Below, piece after piece: positions 6,507 through 13,002 of a DNA stretch of 43,951 nucleotides (the first letter of the stretch is position 1; each line of letters begins with the position of its first letter). Source of the stretch: an uncultured Oscillospiraceae bacterium (GTDB taxonomy: Bacteria > Bacillota > Clostridia > Oscillospirales > Oscillospiraceae); contig CAKTMO010000013.1 of assembly GCA_934573935.1 (NCBI GenBank), positions 1 through 43,951 on the forward strand, given 5' to 3'. The translations under genes were made by a program, and so were the position numbers. The notes under the pieces were generated by a model. The model worked only from the letters and a program-made list of their open reading frames with translations. It ran no database searches and was not told the origin of the DNA.

Positions 6507-9434
6507 TTACTGGCCGCGCTTCTTGCCGAACCAGGCCATGCCGGTGGCGCTCAGCAGCGCAGCGGCGGCGTACAGGGCGATGCCCATGTCGCCGGTATCA
6601 CCGGACTTGACGTTCTTGCCGGTGTTGGCCGTGCCGTTGCCGTTGGCGGTGTTGGTCTTGCTGGGATAGCGGCGGTTCACGTGGCCGCCGTTGTTGTTAT
6701 TGTTATTATTGTTATTGTTGTTATTGTTGTCGTCGTTTCCGTTGTTGTTGTCCTCGGCGTCGGCCTCCACGGTCAGCACCAGAACGGCGGTGGCGGACTT
6801 ATAGTCTGTGGTGCCCGCGGCCCGCACCACAATATCCGCGGTGCCCTTCTTCAACAGCTTGACGGTGATGGTCTTGGCGTTCTCGTCCATCGTCACAGTG
6901 GCCACGGAGGGATCGCTGCTCTCCGCCGTCACCTTGCCGTCGCCGTGGTAGGTATAGGCGATAGTCTGCGTCTCGCCCTTCTTGGCCGTCAGGGTGGATT
7001 TCTCCAGCGTCAGCGTACTGCTGCTGCGCATGGTGACTTTGACGGTGACGCTCTTGGTGGCGCCCTCGTGGTTGTCGTCGCCCGCGTCGGTGACGGTGAA
7101 GGTATAGATCTTGTGGTTGTCGTCAGGCACAGCGGCGCTGTAGGTGCCGTCGCTGTTCTTGACGATCTCGATGGCCGTGTCGCTGCATGTCACGGTGGGG
7201 GCCACCACCGCGCCGCTGACGGTCAACGTCACGGTGCTGTTGCCCTTTGCGGTTTCGGGAGCGGTAACGGTCATCGCGCTGGGAGTCTTCTTGATCTCGT
7301 ACCTGAAGTCGATGGTCACATTATTTGCCATGACGACCGGCGTACCGGCAGCGTCGTTATCCAGCGTGACAGGGGCGCTGGACATGCTGGGCTTCAGCGC
7401 GGGAGCGGCATCGCCATTTTCACCCTCGGCCTTGGCGGGCACATCGTTTTCGGTCTCATTTTCGGTCTCGGTGTCAACGTTGGCGTCCACTTCCGCGTCA
7501 GCGTTGGCATTGGTGTCCTCGTCAGCGTCGGCAGCCACGTTGGCGTCAGCCGCCGCAGCGGCATCGTCCACCACCACGGGGGCGGGGGCAATGGCGGCGT
7601 TGCCGGTGGCCTCATCGCCGGTGACAACGTTGGTCAGCGTCACCGTGCCGGTGTAGATACCGGCATTGATGCCGTCCTCATCGGGGGTAACGGTGTACTG
7701 ATCGGTGGGCAGCGCCTCGCCGTTAGCCTTCACGGTAACGGTGGGAGTCTGCTTTCCACCGTTATAGACCAGCGACTGGCCACAGGAAACGGTATACACC
7801 GCATCGCCCACCTGCTTGCCCCACTGGGCGTACAGCTTGGTCAGGGGCTTATTGGTGGTCTTGAGGTAGTCGCCGACATTGTAGCTGTCGCCGCTGCCGT
7901 CCGCCTCGGTATTCCAGCCCATGAAGGCATAGCCGTCACGGGTGGGAGTGGTGGCGGGGATCTTGTTAGCCTCCGTATTGCTCAGTTTATTGATCTTGCC
8001 TGCCTCACTACTGCCCACGCTCTGCCCATCATCTAATCCAGGGGCAACATAGCTCTTGATAGCGGGCACAGTGCCCGTACCGCCGTTGGCGTCCATGGCA
8101 CAGTCCATCATGTAAACAGCATAGACCGTTGTGGGCACATTATTAAGTTTAGCTATGTCATACGCACCATCGCGAGTACAAGTACCATCTTCCTTGTACC
8201 AGCCCAACGGAGCTGCATTTGTACCATTCACATAGTACTTCGCCATTCCGATGCCGTGATTTGAATGCGCACAATTACCGCGCAGCGCGGCACTGTAACT
8301 GACAGTAGCCTTATAGAAATCACCCGCTGCGGTGTTACTGCACTTAAAGTCGTTCTGCGTCTTGATACCCCGCGCCACAATGGTACGCAGGCTCGGGCAA
8401 TTTTGGAAGGTATAAGCGTCAACAAAAGTACAGCTATCCGGCAATTCAATGGACTCCAGCTTCGGACAGCCCGAAAACGCCTGAATACCCTCGATCTTCT
8501 CCAGCTTGCTGTTCTCAGCAAACGTCACCTTTCTCAGCTCCGGCAAGCCACTGCATCCTCGATAATTTATTTTCGTAACATTAGCCCCGATTACGATTTC
8601 CTGCAAAAAGTTTGCCGCGCCAAAAAAATTAGAAGGTATCTCTGTCATGCCGCTACCGATGACAATTTTTCGGATATTAGAGCCAAAAAACGGATACGCT
8701 GCGCTTTTAGTCAGTGTGTCGGGCAAGACAAGCTCATCCACCGTAATTCCTAATGCGTACTGCCCGACGCTTTCCACTGTTCCGAGGTCAAGCGTGTTGA
8801 ATTGCAGATGTCTAAGTGCACCGCCGAGCAAATTCTTGACCGTACTAGGAACAGTATAACTGTCCACGCTCATTCTCCCCGGCATATATCTCACCATGGA
8901 AGTTCTGTCACTGGTGAGCAGTGCGCCGTTTTCCAGCACAAAAGACTTGTTGCCCTCTGCCAAATTCATGGTCGTTTTCGGGCTAAAATTATGCTCACCG
9001 ATCTTCGTTACCGATGCGGGGATGTTCACGACCGCAAAGTCCAAACTATCATCGTTACCGATACCGGTCACACCCTCCTGAATATCAGCCACAGTAATTT
9101 GGGAGTGATAGGTATTGCCGTTTTTGTCCTTTGTCAACCAAGTATTCCCCTCCGTGTCCGCCCAAATCCTCCCCATGATCTCTCCCTTGCCGGAGATGGT
9201 CAGGGTGTAGGCGGGCAGCAAAACGGTGTTGCCGTTCTTATCCTCGGACGCCACCTTTCCGCCGTTGGGCGTCACCTTCCATGTGACGCTGCCGCGGCCG
9301 CCCTCGTTGCTCTCCGCGCCGCAGGTGCCCTCGGTGGGGCCGGTGGCGCCAACGGCCGTTTCTATTGCCCACGCCGCGCTGCACAAACTCAGCGTCATGA
9401 CCAGTGCAAGCAATATGCTTATGACTCTCTTCAT
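6507..9434 (-). CDS. Large secreted BspA-like leucine-rich repeat surface protein
   Basis: A 975-residue exported mosaic protein. The start at 9434 (MKRVISIL) is preferred because AAGGAG lies 7 bases upstream; longer in-frame starts at 9440 and 9473 have no usable site. Residues 1-23 are a signal peptide ending AWA. Residues about 105-370 hold BspA/TpLRR-type repeats (KLESIELPDSCTFVDAYTF). About 490-535 is an InlB B-repeat (GYAFMGWNTEADG...LYAQWG). About 548-600 resembles an MBG-like beta-domain. Then come a long Ala/Asp/Glu-rich spacer (about 611-680), two Ig-like domains with a Big_2-like one at about 808-890, a 13-Asn run, NRRYP, and a hydrophobic tail ending GKKRGQ. The role is probably adhesion to host or matrix. 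The LRR section (about 8030-9130) is visibly less GC-rich than the rest. Confidence 0.85.
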   Translation of the reverse strand: MKRVISILLALVMTLSLCSAAWAIETAVGATGPTEGTCGAESNEGGRGSVTWKVTPNGGKVASEDKNGNTVLLPAYTLTISGKGEIMGRIWADTEGNTWLTKDKNGNTYHSQITVADIQEGVTGIGNDDSLDFAVVNIPASVTKIGEHNFSPKTTMNLAEGNKSFVLENGALLTSDRTSMVRYMPGRMSVDSYTVPSTVKNLLGGALRHLQFNTLDLGTVESVGQYALGITVDELVLPDTLTKSAAYPFFGSNIRKIVIGSGMTEIPSNFFGAANFLQEIVIGANVTKINYRGCSGLPELRKVTFAENSKLEKIEGIQAFSGCPKLESIELPDSCTFVDAYTFQNCPSLRTIVARGIKTQNDFKCSNTAAGDFYKATVSYSAALRGNCAHSNHGIGMAKYYVNGTNAAPLGWYKEDGTCTRDGAYDIAKLNNVPTTVYAVYMMDCAMDANGGTGTVPAIKSYVAPGLDDGQSVGSSEAGKINKLSNTEANKIPATTPTRDGYAFMGWNTEADGSGDSYNVGDYLKTTNKPLTKLYAQWGKQVGDAVYTVSCGQSLVYNGGKQTPTVTVKANGEALPTDQYTVTPDEDGINAGIYTGTVTLTNVVTGDEATGNAAIAPAPVVVDDAAAAADANVAADADEDTNANADAEVDANVDTETENETENDVPAKAEGENGDAAPALKPSMSSAPVTLDNDAAGTPVVMANNVTIDFRYEIKKTPSAMTVTAPETAKGNSTVTLTVSGAVVAPTVTCSDTAIEIVKNSDGTYSAAVPDDNHKIYTFTVTDAGDDNHEGATKSVTVKVTMRSSSTLTLEKSTLTAKKGETQTIAYTYHGDGKVTAESSDPSVATVTMDENAKTITVKLLKKGTADIVVRAAGTTDYKSATAVLVLTVEADAEDNNNGNDDNNNNNNNNNNNNNGGHVNRRYPSKTNTANGNGTANTGKNVKSGDTGDMGIALYAAAALLSATGMAWFGKKRGQ
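6685..6745 (-). repeat. Poly-asparagine triplet tract
   Basis: Runs of AAC/AAT codons (seen as GTT/ATT on the plus strand) encode an Asn-rich spacer with 13 consecutive Asn. Codons are mixed, so slippage is possible but less likely than in a pure repeat; any change would be in threes and only alter spacer length. Confidence 0.75.
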
Positions 9435-9472
9435 GCTCATTCTCCTTCGCTTTTCAAAATTTTGGAATTGCA

Positions 9473-9514
9473 TTTTCGTTGCTATAGCAACGAAAATGGC
9501 CCATGGGCCATTTT
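9473..9514 (-). promoter_or_regulatory. Two tandem hairpins in the 5' leader of the LRR surface gene
   Basis: On the transcript, AAAATGGCCCATGGGCCATTTT (9493-9514, stems around GGCCCATGGGCC) is followed directly by TTTTCGTTGC...GCAACGAAAA (9473-9496). Order, size and the GCCCATGGGC core match the leader at 6241-6288 although the stems differ in sequence. Confidence 0.55.
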
Positions 9515-9526
9515 TTACGCAATATC

Positions 9527-9554
9527 ATTATAGCATACAGCCGCAGAAAGTCAC
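9527..9554 (-). promoter_or_regulatory. Promoter of the LRR surface gene
   Basis: GTGACT (9549-9554), 16-base spacer, TATAAT (9527-9532). The upstream flank (AAAGTCACGT, then T/C-rich bases) also resembles that of the other surface gene, so both are probably under one control. Confidence 0.7.
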
Positions 9555-9609
9555 GTTTTTTCCGGAAATTTGAGAAGATTCAGCGCTTTGCACAATGCAC
9601 TTCCCAATT

Positions 9610-9939
9610 TTATTGTGCGTTTTGACGGAAAATTTCGACGTTTTCCGCCGTCACGCCCCATCCCGCCGCCTGGGGCAGCAATTCCTCCAGCGTCTCCGGT
9701 GCGGCGGCAAGGCCCTGCTTCTGCTGGTGGGACAGGTGTTTTTTGATGGCGTACTCCAGCCGCGCCGCCGTCACCTTGTCGCCGCAGCGCCACACCGCCG
9801 CGATCTCCTCCGGCGGGCAAGCGCGGGTGAACTTCGCCCCCTTCCCCGCCACATGCGTCCGGAACCGCCGCGCCACATCCACCGCAAGCCCCGTATAAAA
9901 CACCCCGCCCCGACACCGGAGCATATAGACGTAATACAT
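9610..9939 (-). CDS. GIY-YIG nuclease superfamily protein (UPF0213/YhbQ-like)
   Basis: A 109-residue single-domain protein starting MYYVYMLRC. The two family signatures are visible: YVYML near the N-terminus and FYTGLAVDVARRFRTH about 20 residues later, with the conserved Tyr, Gly and Arg. A glutamate (LEYAIKKHL) near residue 68 fits the metal-binding acid. Members are small stand-alone GIY-YIG proteins; YhbQ homologues are reported to nick DNA. I chose the ATG at 9939 with AAGGAG upstream; the frame extends to 9990 but without a ribosome site and would overlap the RNA promoter at 9972. It is monocistronic and adjacent to the gene-free region with the two predicted RNAs. Confidence 0.85.
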   Translation of the reverse strand: MYYVYMLRCRGGVFYTGLAVDVARRFRTHVAGKGAKFTRACPPEEIAAVWRCGDKVTAARLEYAIKKHLSHQQKQGLAAAPETLEELLPQAAGWGVTAENVEIFRQNAQ

Positions 9940-9971
9940 GCGCCGCTCTCCTTCCTGCCCCGCTTTTCTTG

Positions 9972-10000
9972 TTGACAACATATCAACCATATGCTACACT
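9972..10000 (+). promoter_or_regulatory. Strong plus-strand promoter of a predicted small RNA
   Basis: TTGACA (9972-9977), 17-base spacer, TACACT (9995-10000). The predicted start at about 10008 begins GCAAGGGTATTAC. No protein-coding frame with a ribosome site follows. Confidence 0.7.
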
Positions 10001-10033
10001 TGTTCTTGCAAGGGTATTACATAACCAAGCGGG

Positions 10034-10105
10034 GCGTCGGCACGTAAAGAAAACATGCCGGTGGCATGTTTTTAGTGCCGATCTCGGCGGCTATGCCGCC
10101 GTAGC
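10034..10105 (+). repeat. Dispersed palindromic repeat, family A
   Basis: GCGTCGG, an AAAACATGCC/GGCATGTTTT hairpin, GCCGATCTCGG and GGCGGCTATGCCGCC in series. Nearly the same series is found at 41694-41766, and partly at 41421-41466 and 37199-37220. Confidence 0.7.
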
Positions 10106-10141
10106 CTCTGTCTTGATTTTGAAGGTACTATCTTGCGATCT

Positions 10142-10168
10142 CCGTCTTGTATCGAGACGGGGTTTTTC
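10142..10168 (+). terminator. Terminator of predicted RNA A
   Basis: Six-bp stem CCGTCT/AGACGG with a 7-base loop, then GG and five T residues. Confidence 0.6.
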
Positions 10169-10206
10169 ATTTGTTTGGACTTGTGTTCAGCATTCGAATT
10201 AAATGG

Positions 10207-10301
10207 GAAAACCGCCACTCTGCCAAGTGACGGTTTTCTTAGGTTTATCCTAATATGACAAAACTTGACGGGTCAAAACCGCTTCGCAGTAATACCCTTG
10301 C
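10207..10301 (-). ncRNA. Predicted small RNA B (about 95 nt)
   Basis: Starts GCAAGGGTATTAC at about 10301 after a near-perfect promoter and ends at the terminator at 10208-10237. Internal features are a TTGAC/GTCAA hairpin and a TTAGG...CCTAA hairpin. It has no ORF. It shares its first 13 bases and a following AAGCGG with RNA A, transcribed toward it. The terminator is similar to those I associate with type I toxin-antitoxin RNAs in Firmicutes, so an orphan antitoxin is one alternative, but no toxin reading frame is visible opposite. The rest of 10170-10434 is AT-rich spacer. Confidence 0.55.
10208..10237 (-). terminator. Terminator of predicted RNA B
   Basis: Minus-strand stem AAAACCGTCACT/AGTGGCGGTTTT pairs fully with one G-U wobble; on the plus strand the same position is a C-A mismatch, so the hairpin is built for the minus-strand transcript. 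Confidence 0.65.
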
Positions 10302-10305
10302 TTTT

Positions 10306-10333
10306 ATTATACCGATATCGAAAGAATTGTCAA
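10306..10333 (-). promoter_or_regulatory. Strong minus-strand promoter of predicted RNA B
   Basis: TTGACA (10328-10333), 16-base spacer, TATAAT (10306-10311). This matches the consensus at all 12 positions, one of the best promoters in the window, yet it drives no protein gene. Confidence 0.75.
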
Positions 10334-10434
10334 GGGGGTACTTCCCCGCCATCCCATTCTACCGGAAATGCCTTGCAATTACAACAGGAATATGGTAAAA
10401 TTTATGGTTGAAATCCCATCATAAGGAGCCATTT

Positions 10435-11205
10435 ATGGAGCTTTTTGACTATTATCTCCGCTATATGACCGAGCTGCTGGAGGGCAAGCGCCCCGCGCCG
10501 GAGGGCGTCACCCTGACGGCGGAGGACGAGGAGGGCCGCACCCGCCAGCTGGCGGAGCAGCTGTCCGCCATGGGGGCGGCGGACTTTGTCCGCGCCTGCG
10601 CCGCCCAGGACGGCGAGACTCTGCCGGAGCGCCTGTTTGACGGCGACAACGGCATGGCGGGCTTCGAGGCGTTTCTGAAAAACGCCCAACAGCCGGACGC
10701 CCCCGAACCCGAACCGCCCGCCGACGAGCCCGACCCCGACGCGGGCAAGCACGCCTTTGAGGTGTTTCTGGACTGCATCGCCATGGACGACGGGCTGGTG
10801 CAGTACCTGATCGACGTTTTGAAGCGCCGCGACTGGCGGGAGTTTTTCAAGCTCAGCCAGATCACCACCAAGCTGGATCTGGACCCCGAGGAGTTCCTCT
10901 ACTGGCTGGGCCATCGGGAGGACTACGCCGACGACGAGGAGCGCTCCTGCGCCGTCATTATGGACGGCTGTCTGGAGCGGCTGATGAACGAGGGCAAGCT
11001 GGAGCTGGCGGCGGCGCTGCTCAGCGGCGACCAGACTACCTTTGACCGCTTCCGCTGTGAAGCGCCGGAGCTGGTGCATCTGCCCCAGGCCACCTACCAG
11101 TGGTTCGCCAAAAACTATCTGGATCGGGACTATCCCATTCGGGCACTGATGAAATGGAACGGCGTCGCCTTCCCCGAAGGCCGCCAGCAAGGAGCGGAAA
11201 AATGA
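10435..11205 (+). CDS. Acidic conserved hypothetical protein
   Basis: A 256-residue soluble, acidic protein that I do not recognise. Residues about 92-110 are a Pro/Glu/Asp-rich linker (PEPEPPADEPDP) dividing a roughly 90-residue helical N-terminal part from a helical C-terminal part of about 145 residues that ends in an aromatic-rich segment (YQWFAKNYLDRDYPIRALMKW). No signal peptide, membrane segment or catalytic motif is seen. The start at 10435 follows AAGGAG. Its TGA overlaps the ATG of the next gene, a PLP enzyme, so the two are translationally coupled and may act together. Confidence 0.75.
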   Translation: MELFDYYLRYMTELLEGKRPAPEGVTLTAEDEEGRTRQLAEQLSAMGAADFVRACAAQDGETLPERLFDGDNGMAGFEAFLKNAQQPDAPEPEPPADEPDPDAGKHAFEVFLDCIAMDDGLVQYLIDVLKRRDWREFFKLSQITTKLDLDPEEFLYWLGHREDYADDEERSCAVIMDGCLERLMNEGKLELAAALLSGDQTTFDRFRCEAPELVHLPQATYQWFAKNYLDRDYPIRALMKWNGVAFPEGRQQGAEK

Positions 11206-12482
11206 CCACCAACGAACTGTACGCCCAGCTGGGCGTTTCCCAGAAGGTACTGGATTTCGGCGCGGCGGTGCTGGCGGAGATCGCCCCCCAGTTTGCCCAC
11301 ATCGACGCCGTGGCGGAGCACAATCAGGCCAAGGTACTCCGCGCCATGCAGGAAAACCGGCTGGCCGCCATGCACTTCAACCCCTCCACCGGCTATGGCT
11401 ACGACGACGACGGACGGGATAATTTAGAGCGCATCTACGCCCACATCTTCGGCACGGAGGCGGCGCTGGTGCGGCCCCAGATCACCTGTGGCACCCACGC
11501 GCTGGCCCTGGCGCTGGCGGCTAATCTGCTGCCTGGGGACGAGCTGCTCTCCCCCGTGGGGGCGCCCTACGACACGCTGGCGGGCGTTATCGGCACCCGT
11601 CCCACCCCCGGCTCTCTGGCGGAATACGGCGTCAGCTACCGGCAGGTGGAGCTGCTGCCGGACGGCAGCTTTGACTATGACGGCATCCGCGCCGCCATCC
11701 ACGAGAAGACCAAGCTCATCACCATCCAGCGCTCCAAGGGCTACGCCACCCGCCCCAGCTATTCCGTGGCCCAGATCGGCCAGCTGATCGCCTTCTGCAA
11801 GCAGTGCAAGCCGGACGTGATCTGCATGGTGGACAACTGCTACGGCGAGTTTGTGGAGACGGACGAGCCCACCAACGTGGGGGCCGATATGGCCGTGGGC
11901 AGTCTCATCAAGAATCTGGGCGGCGGTCTGGCCCCCACCGGCGGCTACATCTGTGGCCGTCAGGAGTTGATCGACCGCTGCGCCTACCGCCTGACCGCCC
12001 CTGGGCTGGGGCGTGAGGTCGGCGCGAATCTGGGCGTGCTGCCCGCCTTTTATCAGGGGCTGTTCCTGGCCCCCACGGTGGTGTCCTCCGCCGTGAAGGG
12101 GGCGGTGTTCGCCGCCGCCTGCTATGAAAAGCTGGGGTTCCGCGTGGTGCCCTCCTCCCGCGAGACGCGGCGGGACATCATCCAAGCGGTGGAGCTGAAA
12201 AGCCGCGCAGGCATGGTGGCCTTCTGCAAGGGCATCCAGGCCGCCGCGCCGGTGGACAGCTACGTGACGCCGGAGCCCTGGGCCATGCCCGGGTACGAGG
12301 ACGAGGTCATCATGGCGGCGGGCGCCTTCATCCAGGGCGCGTCCATCGAGCTGAGCGCCGACGGCCCCATCCGCGAGCCCTACGCCGTCTACTTCCAGGG
12401 CGGCCTGACCTGGTATCACGCCAAGCTGGGCATCCTCATGAGCCTGCAGAACATGCTGGATGCTGGATTGATCGAACTGTAA
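11202..12482 (+). CDS. PLP-dependent enzyme, aluminium-resistance/methionine gamma-lyase-like family (YnbB-like)
   Basis: A 426-residue cystathionine beta-lyase-fold protein of the family annotated as aluminium resistance or methionine gamma-lyase. Visible elements are LVRPQITCGTHALALAL (about 88-104), the SPVGAPYDTL segment, QRSKGYATRPSY, CMVDNCYGEFVE with the PLP-ring aspartate (about 208), and SLIKNLGGG, which supplies the PLP lysine (about 230). Length is normal. The start overlaps the upstream stop (ATGA). The true biochemical role of this family is poorly defined. The last seven codons lie in the 21-bp repeat that bounds the downstream island, so its present 3' end was probably supplied by the insertion. 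Confidence 0.85.
   Translation: MTTNELYAQLGVSQKVLDFGAAVLAEIAPQFAHIDAVAEHNQAKVLRAMQENRLAAMHFNPSTGYGYDDDGRDNLERIYAHIFGTEAALVRPQITCGTHALALALAANLLPGDELLSPVGAPYDTLAGVIGTRPTPGSLAEYGVSYRQVELLPDGSFDYDGIRAAIHEKTKLITIQRSKGYATRPSYSVAQIGQLIAFCKQCKPDVICMVDNCYGEFVETDEPTNVGADMAVGSLIKNLGGGLAPTGGYICGRQELIDRCAYRLTAPGLGREVGANLGVLPAFYQGLFLAPTVVSSAVKGAVFAAACYEKLGFRVVPSSRETRRDIIQAVELKSRAGMVAFCKGIQAAAPVDSYVTPEPWAMPGYEDEVIMAAGAFIQGASIELSADGPIREPYAVYFQGGLTWYHAKLGILMSLQNMLDAGLIEL
12462..12482 (+). repeat. Left 21-bp direct repeat (putative attL)
   Basis: GCTGGATTGATCGA followed by ACTGTAA, ending exactly at the stop codon of the PLP enzyme. The right copy at 13927 differs at one base. This is the signature of integration into the 3' end of a gene. 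Confidence 0.65.
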
Positions 12483-12491
12483 GATCGATAA

Positions 12492-12526
12492 AAAAACTTC
12501 CGAAGGAATCACCTTCGGAAGTTTTT
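12492..12526. terminator. Bidirectional terminator between the PLP enzyme and the island operon
   Basis: Stem AAAAACTTCCGAAGG / CCTTCGGAAGTTTTT with a 5-base loop, A-rich before and T-rich after. It can stop both the enzyme gene and the minus-strand island operon whose last stop is at 12531. Confidence 0.85.
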
Positions 12527-12530
12527 CATT

Positions 12531-12647
12531 TCACAGCATTATTCGGAAAAACCGTCCGCAACGCTCACACTTAAACGTTGCTGTATTTCCGTCGCTGCAT
12601 ACGAATCGCGCCAAAAAGCCGCAAAACGGACAGTCTCGCCTTTCCAT
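12531..12647 (-). CDS. 38-aa zinc-ribbon-like protein
   Basis: A short frame, MERRDCPFCGFLARF and onward, with CPFCG at residues 6-10, a further Cys at 17 and KCERCGRFF at 26-34. Two CxxC knuckles about 18 residues apart are typical of a zinc ribbon. AGGAGAGCAGGTGACA precedes the ATG. The frame opens two bases after the stop of the next upstream small gene (TGACAATG), which supports co-translation. It ends 5 bases before the shared terminator. Function is unknown; nucleic-acid or protein binding is plausible for such ribbons. Confidence 0.55.
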   Translation of the reverse strand: MERRDCPFCGFLARFVCSDGNTATFKCERCGRFFRIML

Positions 12648-12649
12648 TG

Positions 12650-12805
12650 TCACCTGCTCTCCTTCCAAAATTGGTAAATAGGACAGCTCTCCTTATAATT
12701 GTCTCTGCAATGGGCAACATATTGATCGTAACTGACGATTTCCTTCTTCAAAGCGCAATAGTGGTCGCCCCATTTTTCAATGTGATAATCACAGCGTTCG
12801 CTCAC
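12650..12805 (-). CDS. 51-aa cysteine/tyrosine-rich small protein
   Basis: Starts with GTG at 12805 and reads MSERCDYHIEKWGDHYC and so on to YKESCPIYQFWKESR. It has four Cys (about residues 5, 17, 33, 41) and many aromatic residues. GAGGG lies 7 bases upstream of the GTG. It sits 12 bases after the stop of the 45-aa protein and 2 bases before the 38-aa one. I recognise no family. The conserved Cys spacing suggests metal binding, but this is inference. Confidence 0.5.
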   Translation of the reverse strand: MSERCDYHIEKWGDHYCALKKEIVSYDQYVAHCRDNYKESCPIYQFWKESR

Positions 12806-12817
12806 TTGTCTGCCCTC

Positions 12818-12955
12818 TTACGGTTCAACGCCTGTCCCCTGGCAATGGTAGCAAATACTGCCGTCATACATGCGTCCTGTACCACAGCACCGGCAACAGA
12901 CCGCATCACAGCAAATACGCAGCTTTTTTGTTCTCTTGTTTTTTTCGAATCTCAT
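12818..12955 (-). CDS. 45-aa protein with CxxCxGxG zinc motifs
   Basis: A basic N-terminus (MRFEKNKRTKKLR) is followed by CCDAVCCRCCGTGRMYDG and ICYHCQGTG. The CxxCxGTG pairs at about residues 21-27 and 35-42 are the DnaJ-type zinc-centre motif. AAGGAG lies 9 bases before the ATG. It is the first of three small cysteine-rich genes following the 185-aa gene in the same direction, 47 bases downstream of it. Such stand-alone motifs occur in small proteins of phages and integrative elements. Function is unknown. Confidence 0.6.
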   Translation of the reverse strand: MRFEKNKRTKKLRICCDAVCCRCCGTGRMYDGSICYHCQGTGVEP

Positions 12956-13002
12956 ACTTTGTCACTCCTTTTCTTTTTTTCGCAGGGATCTGCGGATATC
13001 TA

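Larger units (their letters stand above)
10008..10168 (+). ncRNA. Predicted small RNA A (about 160 nt)
   Basis: Bounded by a consensus promoter and by a terminator at 10142-10168 (CCGTCT...AGACGG then T5). It starts GCAAGGGTATTAC, shared exactly with the predicted RNA B on the other strand, and both carry AAGCGG a few bases later. Bases 10034-10105 are a copy of a dispersed palindromic repeat that itself contains a terminator-like hairpin (AAAACATGCC/GGCATGTTTT), so a shorter product is possible. No ORF with a ribosome site is seen. I do not recognise a known RNA family. Confidence 0.5.

Noticed and set aside
6685..6745. Phase-variable tract in the Asn-coding repeat
   Set aside because: Repeats are triplets with mixed codons, so length changes would not shift the frame; only spacer length would vary.
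6450..8036. A 528-codon plus-strand frame opposite the LRR surface gene
   Set aside because: It is Val/Gly/His-rich with no domain or ribosome site and mirrors the codon periodicity of the minus-strand gene, which has a signal peptide, known domains and a terminator.
10008..10301. Type I toxin-antitoxin system at 10 kb
   Set aside because: No small hydrophobic toxin frame with a ribosome site is present on either strand, so it was kept only as an alternative for the predicted RNAs.
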